Positions 52,954-61,714 of a stretch of DNA of 64,000 nucleotides are shown here, piece after piece. The notes beneath the pieces were generated by a model. That model was not told where the DNA came from, did no database searches, and saw only the letters and a program-made list of their open reading frames with translations. The first letter of the stretch is position 1. Every line of letters begins with the position of its first letter. Source of the stretch: Bacillus sp. ZZV12-4809 (lineage in GTDB: Bacteria > Bacillota > Bacilli > Bacillales > Cytobacillaceae); assembly GCF_009849585.1 (NCBI RefSeq), contig NZ_VCRN01000018.1:1-64000 (forward strand), given 5' to 3'. Both the position numbers and the translations under genes were made by a program.

Positions 52954-53961
52954 TCAGCTCTTGATCCAATTTACCAGAGGAATCCTCAGTTTTTTTATCG
53001 GGACTTCGGCAAAATCGAAAAAATTGCCCAGAAAACGCTCATGGTCATCAGACTGCCAGAGATACTTCTGGAGGCGCTCCTGAAGCACCAGTCTCTGCTG
53101 CTCAGAATTGGTGCTATAATAATCCTCTATTGTTTCAAAATAATGGAGTGGAAACAAAAGACGGGCATAGTATAAACGCCATGAAAAGGAGGATAATCTC
53201 CCTACACTTTGATATTCTGATAAAAATTGGCGTAGTTCCGGCTGATACGTTTTGATATTATGAAAGTATTTTTCCCGTGTCCATTCCGCCAAGTCTCTGG
53301 CCAAGTGGTCAAATACCCAGTCAAATGGATTTTTCATATAATAACTGTCTCCCCAGGTGGCAGATGTTAGTCTAATATGACAAACAGTTCCGCTGTCTGC
53401 CATTCCGGGTTCATCATCAAGCTCAGTATCCACCAGATACTGTATTGAGTTTTCAGCCAGTCCCATATAGTATGGAAACGACTCTAAAAACATCCTCTCA
53501 AAATCATTTTCGGGTTTTTGGAAAAGCATATCATTCCATACCTTTTCCATTTGGTCAAGCCGCTGCTCCCAAAGCTGTTTCCATTGCCCAATCCTGCTGG
53601 TTTTTTTCACAGGAAAAGAAATGCTCCTGCCTCTGTAATGGAACTTTGCCAGCTTTCGTCCAAACTGATTCTGCTTTCTGTTCAGGGTATGACGATTAAC
53701 TAAAATGCAAAAGCGGCTATCATTCCAGTCAATGGACTGCTTGCCTTCCTTTGTTTTCAAAAAAGTGCTTATATTTCTATCTCCGTTATTGACCAGGTGT
53801 TCTGCCATCCGATCCAGTTCATCAAGCTCTTCTTCATCCATATGCCCCGCAGGCACAAGCAAATAAAGATGCCCCTGTTTCCGGCACGCATCATACTTTC
53901 CTATTCTTATTGTATCTTCTGCTTCTATGCCAAATTGTTCTTTCAAAAGCTTTCTAAACAT
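52954..53961 (-). CDS. yutH: Spore coat-associated protein YutH (CotS-like)
   Basis: 335 residues with a kinase-like CotS/YutH fold: LYLLVPAGHMDEEELDEL, FCILVNRHTLNRKQNQFGRKLAKFH, CHIRLTSATWGDSYYMKNPFDWVFDHLARDLAEW. The catalytic residues of true kinases are not obvious. In B. subtilis YutH belongs to the spore coat. ATG 53961 follows GAGGTGG. Divergent from yutG. Confidence 0.88.
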   Translation of the reverse strand: MFRKLLKEQFGIEAEDTIRIGKYDACRKQGHLYLLVPAGHMDEEELDELDRMAEHLVNNGDRNISTFLKTKEGKQSIDWNDSRFCILVNRHTLNRKQNQFGRKLAKFHYRGRSISFPVKKTSRIGQWKQLWEQRLDQMEKVWNDMLFQKPENDFERMFLESFPYYMGLAENSIQYLVDTELDDEPGMADSGTVCHIRLTSATWGDSYYMKNPFDWVFDHLARDLAEWTREKYFHNIKTYQPELRQFLSEYQSVGRLSSFSWRLYYARLLFPLHYFETIEDYYSTNSEQQRLVLQERLQKYLWQSDDHERFLGNFFDFAEVPIKKLRIPLVNWIKS

Positions 53962-54218
53962 TAAACCACCTCACTCTTAAGAGATCCTTAAGGGATATAT
54001 ATGATAGAAGGCTTCAAAACTTGTTGTTTTCTTGGATAAGACTGTGTACCATGGAAATGATATAGAAAATGAATTTTTTCCGTTACAGCCAGAGTGGGCA
54101 TATTTGATAAAAAAAGGGTATATACATAGTGAAAAGAATCTAAAAGTGCAATACACAGGTCCCTTAAAGACCTCATGTACTTACCGCAATCATCTATAAA
54201 CCAGAAAAGGTGAAGCCA

Positions 54219-54722
54219 ATGAATGAAGAAAAAAAACCAGTTAATATTACAGAGCAGACAGCACGTAAATGGCTACATGAAAGAGGGGTTGAAATACAGG
54301 ATATAGCTGATTTGGTGTTCTTCCTGCAGGAGAAATATCACCCCGATTTACAGATGAAAGATTGCATTTATAATGTTGAGCGTGTTTTATCAAAAAGAGA
54401 AGTGCAAAATGCCATTTTGACGGGAATTCAGCTTGATATGCTTGCTGAGGAAAAGAAACTCCTGGAGCCTCTGCAAACGATTATCGCTACAGATGAAGGA
54501 TTATACGGTGCAGATGAAGTATTGGCCTTATCCATTGTAAACGTATATGGCTCAATCGGATTTACCAATTTCGGATATATCGATAAATTAAAGCCGGGCA
54601 TTCTGAAGGATTTGAACGATAAGAGTTCAGGCAGATGCCATACATTCCTAGATGATATTGTAGGAGCTATTGCTGCCGCCGCATCAAGCCGGCTTGCACA
54701 TAGTGCTGAAAATGCGGAATAA
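54219..54722 (+). CDS. yutG: Phosphatidylglycerophosphatase A-like protein YutG
   Basis: 167 residues of the PgpA family. The conserved acidic pairs are in LQTIIATDEGLYGADEVLALSIVNVYGSIGFTNFGYIDKLKPGIL and CHTFLDDIVGAIAAAASSRLAH. Unlike Gram-negative PgpA it has no membrane segments. The role may be phosphatidylglycerol synthesis. ATG 54219 has AAAAGGTG; the earlier GTG lies in it. Confidence 0.85.
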   Translation: MNEEKKPVNITEQTARKWLHERGVEIQDIADLVFFLQEKYHPDLQMKDCIYNVERVLSKREVQNAILTGIQLDMLAEEKKLLEPLQTIIATDEGLYGADEVLALSIVNVYGSIGFTNFGYIDKLKPGILKDLNDKSSGRCHTFLDDIVGAIAAAASSRLAHSAENAE

Positions 54723-54992
54723 GAAAAGCGCAAGCGCGTTGCCTACGAATGAACGCAGACTAAGAACGCCACGTCCTGTGGCAACGTCTGCATGATCCCC
54801 TTCCTGGGGGCCACATGCACAAGACGAGCCTCTCGAAAAGGCGCCTTTTTGGGAGGCTTGCTAGAAAAGTGGAGGACGACAGGCATAAGACGGTTACCTA
54901 GTAGGAAACGACTTATGACCCCGAGAGTCCCTAGGCGCCGCAACTGGACAAGCTTGTGACCTCGAGAGGGCAGGCGCTGGAGCTAGACATTT
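54722..54992 (+). repeat. Composite interspersed repeat, long type A copy
   Basis: Starts AAGAAAAGCGCAAGCGC and ends CCTCGAGAGGGCAGGCGCTG GAGCTAGACA. Inside are several short inverted repeats (CCTCTCGAAAAG, GGCGCCTTTTTGGGAGG, GTCCCTAGGCGCC). A block CACGTCCTGTGGCAACGTCT (54770-54789) recurs in reverse at 61540-61556. The 335-bp gap 54723-55057 is almost all repeat. Confidence 0.8.
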
Positions 54993-55025
54993 CTCGAACT
55001 TTAAATCATACTTTCTTATCTTTTA

Positions 55026-55057
55026 AAAAAGGATGGAGACTTTTCTCCATCCTTTTT
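55026..55057. terminator. Terminator of yutF
   Basis: AAAAAGGATGGAGA/TCTCCATCCTTTTT with a 4-base loop. Confidence 0.9.
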
Positions 55058-55825
55058 CTATTTGAAGTCCCAATCCGCTAATGAATCGAGCACAAAATCC
55101 GGCTGTCTCTCATAGCTCTTCAGTAATTCTTTCGTTGTGACGCCTGTATGGACAAGCAGGGTATCCATACCTGCATTCATACCTGCTAAGATATCGGTAT
55201 CATAGTTATCTCCAACCATCAGAGTTTCTTCCTTTGCGGTTCCCAGAACCTTCAAAGCCTGCTCCATGATAATTGATTCAGGCTTGCCGATAAACACAGG
55301 CTGAGTTTGTGTCGATACAGTGATGACAGAGGTTAATGATCCATTACCCGGCAGCAGACCTCTTTCTGTCGGAATGGCAATATCTCCGTTTGTGGAAATG
55401 AAAGTTGCCCCATTCCGGACAGCCAGACAGGCAATGGACAGCTTTTCATAGTTAATTGAGCGGTCAAGCCCTGCCACAACGAAGTCTGCATTCTCCTCTG
55501 CAAAGCTTAGCCCCTTTTCAGACAGTGCTTCCCGTATACCTTCTTCTCCGATGACAAATACGGAAGCATCATTTTGCTGTTCATATATGTAGTTGGCAGT
55601 GGCCATGCTAGTTGTAAACACCTGCTGCTCTTCAGCAGGAATGCCAAACTTCACCAGCTTATCCGCCACCTGGCCTGGTGTTCTTGTCGAATTATTTGTC
55701 ACAAACAAATAGGGCAAATCCAGTTCGCGAAGCTTTTTGACAAATTCAGCAGCCTCACTAATCAGCTCTGTTCCGCGATACATCGTGCCATCTAAATCGA
55801 TTAAATATCCTTTATATTTTTCCAA
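55058..55825 (-). CDS. yutF: HAD-superfamily phosphatase YutF (NagD-like)
   Basis: 255 residues. HAD motif I YLIDLDGTMYRG, motif II LFVTNNSTRTP, C2-type cap (about 75-180), motif III/IV IGKPESIIMEQA and MVGDNYDTDILAGMNAGMDTLLVHTG. It is a nucleotide or sugar phosphatase of the NagD/AraL group. TTG 55825 is seven bases after GGAGG and matches the homologue start; ATG 55831 is too near the site. Confidence 0.9.
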   Translation of the reverse strand: MEKYKGYLIDLDGTMYRGTELISEAAEFVKKLRELDLPYLFVTNNSTRTPGQVADKLVKFGIPAEEQQVFTTSMATANYIYEQQNDASVFVIGEEGIREALSEKGLSFAEENADFVVAGLDRSINYEKLSIACLAVRNGATFISTNGDIAIPTERGLLPGNGSLTSVITVSTQTQPVFIGKPESIIMEQALKVLGTAKEETLMVGDNYDTDILAGMNAGMDTLLVHTGVTTKELLKSYERQPDFVLDSLADWDFK

Positions 55826-56000
55826 AACCATTCCTCCATATGCTCATGCATTAAGTAGTATCCCTATAAGTATTGCTTTTTTTCTTGGCTATAGCCCATA
55901 AAAGCTATCTTAAAGGAACAGGGTGAATTGTGCAATTATTCACGTTTACCGGAGATGCGGCATTTCCCGCAAAAAAAACTCCTTGAACAGGAGCCCTCGC

Positions 56001-56627
56001 TTAATCTTGCTTTATTATATAATGACAGCATCCATCCCCCGCAGCCATGCAGGATTTGATATCAACTTTATCTGCTGAAAGAAAATCTTTGATAAATTCC
56101 TTTTCAGATCTGCAGATTTGTTTAAATTCCTCTGCAGTTTCAATATATGGACAATTGAATTCTTTAAGATGGACCTGGCCTTCCTCTAAACGGACTTCTG
56201 GCATAAAGCCTTCATGCAGCAGGATTTCTTCCAGAATTTGAAGCTTTTCGGAGAAGGATTTCCCAGCTGTTTTGAACTCATACTGATGTATGAGGCGGCT
56301 TTTTTTCCTGGAAAACAACTCAGTAATTAAATGGCCGTACCCCATGCTTTTTAATTCTGTTAATAATTCCACACTTAGCTGCTTGTATTTTTTCGGAAAC
56401 AGATCTTCTCCTTTGGCTGTTAGCTGATAAAGCTTGGAAGGGCGACCTTTTGTTTGCCTCTGGATAGCAGATGTAATAAACCCGTCCTTTTCAAGGACCT
56501 GAATATGCTTTCTAACGGCCATTTCGGATATTTCCAGCTTGCGGGCCATTTTCAATATGGATTGCCTGCCCGCGGTTTTGATTAGCCTTAGAATCATATC
56601 TCTTGTGGAGTTTTCTCCAATTTGCAT
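56001..56627 (-). CDS. SufR-like Fe-S winged-helix regulator
   Basis: 208 residues. The winged helix (about 8-75: TRDMILRLIKTAGRQSILKMARKLEISEMAVRKHIQVLEKDG, then GRPSKLYQLT) precedes a ligand domain ending in a Cys cluster: Cys159-x12-Cys172, Cys193, Cys200 and Cys201 (CPYIETAEEF, CMAAGDGCCHY). The C-x12-C spacing and layout are those of COG2345/SufR regulators, which bind a 4Fe-4S cluster. It sits between yutF and yutE, where B. subtilis has none, among several Fe-S genes. ATG 56627 or GTG 56636 may be the start. Confidence 0.75.
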   Translation of the reverse strand: MQIGENSTRDMILRLIKTAGRQSILKMARKLEISEMAVRKHIQVLEKDGFITSAIQRQTKGRPSKLYQLTAKGEDLFPKKYKQLSVELLTELKSMGYGHLITELFSRKKSRLIHQYEFKTAGKSFSEKLQILEEILLHEGFMPEVRLEEGQVHLKEFNCPYIETAEEFKQICRSEKEFIKDFLSADKVDIKSCMAAGDGCCHYIIKQD

Positions 56628-56687
56628 CACATTCACCGGCCTTCTCTTTAATGTGCCATAGAGAAAAAGATCGGATTTCTCCGATCC

Positions 56688-57128
56688 TTATTGAGGTTTA
56701 AAAGCAGAAACCGGTCCGAGTTCATTAATCAAATACTCTCTGACCCTGCCTGGAAACTTTTTAATCATAGGAATATGGCTGCTTATCGCTGCCTTTAGCT
56801 CCTCATGATTGACATCTGTGTAGTTTTGGACGAGCACTTTCCGATATGTAATGAATTGTTTAAAGCTTTCGCTCATTTCTTTGCTGATTACTTTTTCATC
56901 ATCAAGAATATCCACAATATCATCGTAGCTGCCTGGATCCCTCATGATAAAACCGTCTATCATCGTATTTCCTATATCCAGGATTGCTTCAATCATAATT
57001 TGGGCAACTCGTTCCAATGCTGCCTTTTCAATAGGGGATGTCCACTCTTTCACTTCTTCAAAAAGGGAGATTTGCTGTTCAAGATAACTGAGTGTGACTT
57101 CAATCTTTTCCCTGTCTACGAAATACAT
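56688..57128 (-). CDS. yutE: YutE (DUF86/HepT-like fold)
   Basis: 146 residues, helical: REKIEVTLSYLEQQISLFEE, ERVAQIMIEAILDIGNTMIDGFIMRDPGSYDDIVDIL, TYRKVLVQNYTDVN. The last is the place of the HepT RNase motif R-x4-H-x-Y, but here the His is Gln (R-KVLV-Q-N-Y), as I recall for B. subtilis YutE. A toxin activity is therefore doubtful, and there is no MNT antitoxin next to it. ATG 57128 follows AGGAGG. Confidence 0.85.
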   Translation of the reverse strand: MYFVDREKIEVTLSYLEQQISLFEEVKEWTSPIEKAALERVAQIMIEAILDIGNTMIDGFIMRDPGSYDDIVDILDDEKVISKEMSESFKQFITYRKVLVQNYTDVNHEELKAAISSHIPMIKKFPGRVREYLINELGPVSAFKPQ

Positions 57129-57357
57129 AATGCGTCGTTCCTCCTATGAAGATTTCAGGCTCCTGGTTAAAGCATCTGCCCTGCACCCGTGTCATCCACA
57201 GCCACCCGAAACCCTAAAGTTCTCTTTACTTCTTTATTGTATATAAAGTTTTCAATACCTTCAATGGGATTCACCTTGAGTAATTTCAGTTCTTGGGGGA
57301 TAAACCTTAAAAAGACATGCTATAATCGGTATATAAAACAGCTAAGGAGTGTTATAT

Positions 57358-57624
57358 TTGGCAGAACGCTTTTTCTTATATGATGATCTTGAAGATACAA
57401 AAACCAGATTTGTCAGCTTTATGGGAGAAAATCAGCGATTCGATTTAGCTATCATTCGTTCAGATCGCTATTACGGCAAACAATTGGTCCTTGATATCCA
57501 GGGAAGCCGCTTTGCCATCATTGGAGAAGATGACTTAAAGGAAGAAGGCTATCTTGAGCATGTTTTTCAGCTTTCTGAGGAAGATGCAGAGGACCTTAAA
57601 TCATTTCTGACGGAAATCGTTTAA
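57358..57624 (+). CDS. DUF3055-family protein
   Basis: 88 residues: ERFFLYDDLEDTKTRFVSFMGENQRFDLAIIRSDRYYGKQLVLDIQGSRFAIIGEDDL. A small soluble beta-rich protein conserved in bacilli and staphylococci, function unknown. TTG 57358 is eight bases after AAGGAG; GTG 57349 falls in the site. TATAAT at 57321 may be its -10. Confidence 0.75.
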   Translation: MAERFFLYDDLEDTKTRFVSFMGENQRFDLAIIRSDRYYGKQLVLDIQGSRFAIIGEDDLKEEGYLEHVFQLSEEDAEDLKSFLTEIV

Positions 57625-57646
57625 TATACGATAATGAACAGATACT

Positions 57647-57679
57647 AAAGGGGAACCTATTTTAATGGGTTCTCCTTTT
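57647..57679 (+). terminator. Terminator of DUF3055 gene
   Basis: AAAGGGGAACC/GGTTCTCCTTTT with one wobble pair. Confidence 0.75.
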
Positions 57680-57725
57680 CTTCTTTATAGACCCTGCTTC
57701 ATATAACTTCCTAAGGAGTGATGGC

Positions 57726-58013
57726 ATGGACGATAAAGAAAGACGCACATACACCGATTTCTCAAATGTGGAAACACAAAGGAACTTCCTGATTCCTGAG
57801 GACTTGCCTGAAGGTGCGTACGGCGCTCCCAGAAATGCGGATGAACCCGTAGAGAATAAAAGCACCCCTTGGCAGGAGGGCCAGCGCTATTACAGCGCCT
57901 TTAACTATGAGTTCAAGTCCCTTCATCAAAACTTGCCTCGGCAAATGCCAGGGGCACATCCACCGCATGATGACCCTGATAAAAACGAAGAACCGCCTTA
58001 CACAGAGACTTAA
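57726..58013 (+). CDS. Small cytosolic protein, conserved in bacilli, unknown
   Basis: 95 residues, no membrane segment, low in hydrophobic residues: RRTYTDFSNVETQRNFLIPEDLPEGAYGAP, then KSTPWQEGQRYYSAFNYEFKSLHQNLPRQMPGAHPPHDDP. It looks partly disordered. Similar proteins occur in related bacilli as I recall, with no known role. ATG 57726 has AAGGAG at 8 bases. Confidence 0.7.
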   Translation: MDDKERRTYTDFSNVETQRNFLIPEDLPEGAYGAPRNADEPVENKSTPWQEGQRYYSAFNYEFKSLHQNLPRQMPGAHPPHDDPDKNEEPPYTET

Positions 58014-58024
58014 GGAAAGCCAAT

Positions 58025-58054
58025 AAAAGGGCCGGGTTTCCCCCTGCCCTTTTT
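58025..58054. terminator. Terminator between small protein gene and yutD
   Basis: AAAAGGGC/GCCCTTTTT with a 13-base loop; overlaps the yutD stop region. Confidence 0.7.
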
Positions 58055-58328
58055 AGCTTTTAACCTTTTTCACAACAAAATAGGCACAGCCGAAGTTACA
58101 GAATTCGTAAAGGTATTCTGTAAGTGTGCTTATTTTTGTATCAAATGAAGCCTTCTGGCTCTGGTCATCGAAAAAACCGCGGAGACGCAGCTGTCCATAT
58201 CCCCAGTCTCCAACGATATAGTCATATCTGGATAAAATTTCGCTATATCTCCCCCGAAATGCTTCTTCATTAAAACCATTCCGCTCTTCCTGGATCAATT
58301 CATAACAAATATTATTAATGCAAACCAA
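58053..58328 (-). CDS. yutD: YutD (DUF1027)
   Basis: 91 residues: NNICYELIQEERNGFNEEAFRGRYSEILSRYDYIVGDWGYGQLRLRGFFDD and YLYEFCNFGCAYFVVKK. A full match to YutD as recalled; function unknown. TTG 58328 is six bases after GAGGTG and equals the homologue start; GTG 58337 overlaps the site. Confidence 0.88.
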   Translation of the reverse strand: MVCINNICYELIQEERNGFNEEAFRGRYSEILSRYDYIVGDWGYGQLRLRGFFDDQSQKASFDTKISTLTEYLYEFCNFGCAYFVVKKVKS

Positions 58329-58496
58329 TTTTTTCACCTCATTTTCAGAGCATATCTAACAGTATTATATTGGAAAAAACAATGATATGAAACAAAACCA
58401 ATAATTTGTCTTATTTAAATTATAACTGATTCACCATCAATTACTAAGAGAAAAAAATTCAGGCGTGGCAATTCTATAGATGAGGAGGTGTTTATA

Positions 58497-59183
58497 ATGA
58501 AGAAATCACTAATCATTCTAGGCATTAGCGGAATAGCTGCATTGACTGCATGCCAAAATAATGCCGCAAAAGAAGATATCTATGAAGAAACCGGCCACAC
58601 CATAAATGTAAATGATCAGCGTGCTGACTTATATAATCGGGATACGGGCAACGGAAGAAACGGCCGAAACAATGTTGGAGAAGATTTCGGATATGTACGC
58701 CATCAAAAAAGCCCTATCATGGGAGATAATGTTTCAGCAGATCACTATGCTGCCATTGATCGTGAACAGGTTGCAGACATAATCGGCAAATACTGCACAG
58801 AAATTCCGAATGTGGATGATATTTCAACACTTGTAACGGATGAAGAGGTCTTGATTGTATACAACACTGATACAAAAAATCGCAGCCAGACAGCTGATCA
58901 GGTTAAAAAGATGGCCATGTCTGTGGTGCCAAGATGGTATCATGTTTATGTCAGTGATGACACTTCATTAAGAAGAAATGTTGAAAACTATGCAACAGTT
59001 GATTCAGATGGACGAAATGCTGAACACGGCATTAACCAATTAATCAAACAAATGCTCAAATCTCCTCAGGGAGAAAAAATGAGCGAAAGTGAAAATGAAA
59101 ACGGTGAAATGCAAGGCGAAAGAAACGATGACATGGATAAAGATGACCTTGGAGAAGCCGTTAAACGAGCAGGGAACCGTTAA
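58497..59183 (+). CDS. yutC: YhcN/YlaJ-type sporulation lipoprotein YutC
   Basis: 228 residues. Signal peptide with lipobox ALTAC, a Gly/Asn/Arg-rich linker, and the YhcN/YlaJ domain (DREQVADIIGKYCTEIPNVDDISTLVTDEEVLIVYNTD, MSVVPRWYHVYVSDD). The tail is strongly acidic (SESENENGE, DDMDKDDLGE). Relatives sit in the forespore or cortex and affect germination. ATG 58497 has GAGGAGGTG. Confidence 0.85.
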   Translation: MKKSLIILGISGIAALTACQNNAAKEDIYEETGHTINVNDQRADLYNRDTGNGRNGRNNVGEDFGYVRHQKSPIMGDNVSADHYAAIDREQVADIIGKYCTEIPNVDDISTLVTDEEVLIVYNTDTKNRSQTADQVKKMAMSVVPRWYHVYVSDDTSLRRNVENYATVDSDGRNAEHGINQLIKQMLKSPQGEKMSESENENGEMQGERNDDMDKDDLGEAVKRAGNR

Positions 59184-59200
59184 CCCAAAATTCTTATTAC

Positions 59201-59237
59201 AAAAAAGAGAGTCCAGCGATGGCGCTGGGCTCTCTTT
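59201..59237. terminator. Bidirectional terminator yutC/lipA
   Basis: AAAGAGAGTCCAGCG/CGCTGGGCTCTCTTT with a 4-base loop (one wobble). Confidence 0.9.
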
Positions 59238-59240
59238 ACT

Positions 59241-60158
59241 TTATGCTTGCTTAATTTCCTTTTCTCCCAAAATCTGCTTTTGTTTTGCTGCCGCATTTAC
59301 CTGTTCATCCGCATGGTAGGAAGAACGGACAAGAGGACCTGCTTCACAGTGGCTGAATCCTTTGCTCATTGCAATGTCCTTCAGCTCCTGGAACTCTTCA
59401 GGTGAATAATATTTCAGCACTTTTAAATGCTTTTTGGATGGCTGCAGGTACTGACCTATTGTCATAATGTCCACATCATGAGCACGCAGATCATCCATTA
59501 CCGCGATGATTTCCTCTTTCGTTTCGCCAAGCCCAATCATCAGGCTGGATTTTGTAGGAATATCCGGCTGCATTTCTTTTGCACGCTTTAAAAATTCAAG
59601 AGAGCGCTTATATTTTGCACGTGCTCTTACTCTTGGAGTCAGACGCTCAACCGTTTCAATATTATGATTAAGTATATCAGGACGGGCATCCATAAGAGTT
59701 TTCAGGTTTTCATAAACACCGCCCATGTCGGAAGGCAATACTTCAATGGTAGTGAACGGACTTTTTCTTCTGATGGCACGTACTGTTTCTGCGAAAACAG
59801 CTGCACCTCCGTCCTTAAGATCATCCCTTGCAACAGCTGTTACCACAGCATGCTTTAAGTTCATAAGTGCCACGGAATCAGCCACGCGTTCCGGCTCCTG
59901 AAGATCCAATTCTGTCGGGAGGCCCGTTTTGACAGCACAGAAGCGGCAGGCACGCGTACAAACATCGCCAAGAATCATAAATGTAGCCGTTCTTCTGACT
60001 GCCCAGCATTCATGAATATTGGGACACTTAGCTTCTTCACAAACTGTGTGCAGGTTCTTTTCCCTCATCATTTTTTTAAGACCCGTATAATTTTCATTTG
60101 TATTCAACTTTATTTTCAGCCATTCCGGCTTGCGCAAATACTCTTCTTTCTTGCTCAT
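59241..60158 (-). CDS. lipA: Lipoyl synthase
   Basis: 305 residues of radical-SAM lipoyl synthase. The auxiliary cluster Cys40, Cys45 and Cys51 ([12 protein letters not shown]), the radical-SAM CxxxCxxC Cys67, Cys71 and Cys74 (CTRACRFC), and the C-terminal RSSYHA serine are present. Inserts sulfur into octanoyl groups of E2 and H proteins. ATG 60158 follows AAGGAG. Divergent from lytH as in B. subtilis (yutB-yunA). Confidence 0.97.
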   Translation of the reverse strand: MSKKEEYLRKPEWLKIKLNTNENYTGLKKMMREKNLHTVCEEAKCPNIHECWAVRRTATFMILGDVCTRACRFCAVKTGLPTELDLQEPERVADSVALMNLKHAVVTAVARDDLKDGGAAVFAETVRAIRRKSPFTTIEVLPSDMGGVYENLKTLMDARPDILNHNIETVERLTPRVRARAKYKRSLEFLKRAKEMQPDIPTKSSLMIGLGETKEEIIAVMDDLRAHDVDIMTIGQYLQPSKKHLKVLKYYSPEEFQELKDIAMSKGFSHCEAGPLVRSSYHADEQVNAAAKQKQILGEKEIKQA

Positions 60159-60189
60159 TTTCCCACTCCTTAGACTGAAGCTAGACGTA

Positions 60190-60260
60190 AAGAAAAGCGC
60201 AAGCGCCCGTGTCCGCCCCTGCGGAAAGTCCGAGGGGGTTTTGTGCTTGAGCTAGACAGT
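60190..60260 (+). repeat. Type A interspersed repeat, short copy
   Basis: AAGAAAAGCGCAAGCGCCC... ending GTGCTTGAGCTAGACAGTTT. The ends agree with those of the 54722 copy. Confidence 0.7.
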
Positions 60261-60469
60261 TTTCCACTTCAGAATTTATGCATTCCCGCCTTAAAAGCCA
60301 GTCATTTACAAATCCAACTAAGCTGATTAGGCTTCACCTGATGCCACTTTATCATAATGAATTGAAGAGGACAAGCCGAAGATTCTGGTATTACCATTAA
60401 TTGATATTTATTAAATTATCCAATCATCACAAACTATATAAGCAGACCATCACAGAAGGGAGGATTTCC

Positions 60470-61462
60470 GTGCGGATTATATTTACCGCTGCTGCGGCCT
60501 TATCGTTTTTTCTGATTTCCTTATGTACAGTCAGTGCTCAAGAAAATGCAGCTGATATATATAAACAAAGATTGGCCTTATATAAAAGAGTTGAAGCTGT
60601 TACGAACATTCCCTGGTATTACCTTGCGGGGATTGACCAGTATGAAAGGAATGTCCGGCAGTCAAGAAGGGACATTCCGAAAGCGGAGGGCATTACAGGA
60701 ATCTACTTCAAACCAGAAGAATGGGCGGGAATTTTGAATCCAAATCCGGCTGATGAAAACCCTGCATCCATTCAATTTTTCAATGGAATAGGAATTGACG
60801 GAGATGGAGACGGTAAAGCCAGCTTGAAAAGTGATGAAGATGTTCTTCATTCTTTTGCAAATTTCCTTCTAACCTATGGTACAGACCATGATAATTTAAA
60901 AATTGGATTATGGAATTATTATAAGCGCGATAAAGCCGTTGGCATTATCATCGGAAAAGCCCAAATTTACAAACAGTTCGGCCGCCTTGATCTCGATGAT
61001 CACGCCTTCCCTGTCCCCCTGAGGAGCAATTACAGCTATAGAAATACATGGGGTGACGCAAGGGGCTGGGGCGGAAGACGGATTCATGAAGGAACCGATA
61101 TTTTTGCTGATTATGGGGTACCAGTCCGAGCTACTTCATATGGAATAGTGGAAATGAAGGGCTGGAACAAATATGGAGGATGGAGAATTGGCATCCGTGA
61201 TATTAATAACAACTACCATTACTTTGCTCATTTAAGCGGGTTTGCAAAAGACCTGAAAGTGGGGCAAATTGTTGAACCTGGAATGTTGATTGGAGGGGTC
61301 GGAAGCTCCGGATACGGGCCTCCGGGTACATCAGGCAAATTCCCACCTCATCTCCATTATGGAATATACAAAGACAATGGCTATACTGAATGGTCCTACG
61401 ATCCATATCCACACTTAAGATTATGGGAAAGACAGGATCGGATAAAAGCCAGAAAAAAATAA
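60470..61462 (+). CDS. lytH: Sporulation-type M23 endopeptidase LytH
   Basis: 330 residues: signal peptide (IIFTAAAALSFFLISLCTVSA), a middle lytic-like helical part (about 30-175), and an M23 LytM domain with zinc ligands His206 and Asp210 (RIHEGTDIF) and HLH at 294-296 (PPHLHYGI). B. subtilis LytH (YunA) is the mother-cell L-Ala-D-Glu peptidase that trims stem peptides in the spore cortex. GTG 60470 follows AAGGGAGG; the open frame upstream lacks a site. Confidence 0.9.
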   Translation: MRIIFTAAAALSFFLISLCTVSAQENAADIYKQRLALYKRVEAVTNIPWYYLAGIDQYERNVRQSRRDIPKAEGITGIYFKPEEWAGILNPNPADENPASIQFFNGIGIDGDGDGKASLKSDEDVLHSFANFLLTYGTDHDNLKIGLWNYYKRDKAVGIIIGKAQIYKQFGRLDLDDHAFPVPLRSNYSYRNTWGDARGWGGRRIHEGTDIFADYGVPVRATSYGIVEMKGWNKYGGWRIGIRDINNNYHYFAHLSGFAKDLKVGQIVEPGMLIGGVGSSGYGPPGTSGKFPPHLHYGIYKDNGYTEWSYDPYPHLRLWERQDRIKARKK

Positions 61463-61479
61463 AGTGATACTTCAATCAG

Positions 61480-61665
61480 CAGGGGGTTTCCTTATCCCAC
61501 ACTGATTGTTAGTTGAGGCCCAGAGGAAGTGGGCCACAAAGACGTTGCCACAGAACGCAGTTTCTTAATCTTTGTTGTTATTTCGGTCTTTAGGCAGTTT
61601 GAGCCCTCCTTATCCTCCTTTGACTCCTCTAAGTCAAGAAGCAGGGGGCTTACTGCCCGTTAGAC
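61480..61665 (+). repeat. Repeat-like intergenic block
   Basis: Contains GGCCCAGAGGAAGTGGGCCA, an imperfect hairpin, then AGACGTTGCCACAGAACG (61540-61556), the reverse of the block in the 54722 copy. No gene visible between lytH and the NSS small subunit. Confidence 0.5.
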
Positions 61666-61679
61666 TGCGATAAAGATAA

Positions 61680-61708
61680 AAGGACTGCCCAATTACCAGG
61701 CAGTCCTT
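61680..61708 (-). terminator. Terminator of NSS transporter operon
   Basis: AAGGACTGCC/GGCAGTCCTT with a 9-base loop, 7 bases after the small-subunit stop. Confidence 0.8.
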
Positions 61709-61714
61709 CAAAAA

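Noticed and set aside
56688-57128. HepT-MNT toxin-antitoxin locus
   Set aside because: Catalytic His is replaced and no nucleotidyltransferase gene is adjacent.
61480-61665. Insertion-sequence remnant after lytH
   Set aside because: No transposase trace or terminal inverted repeats; better explained as part of the dispersed repeats.
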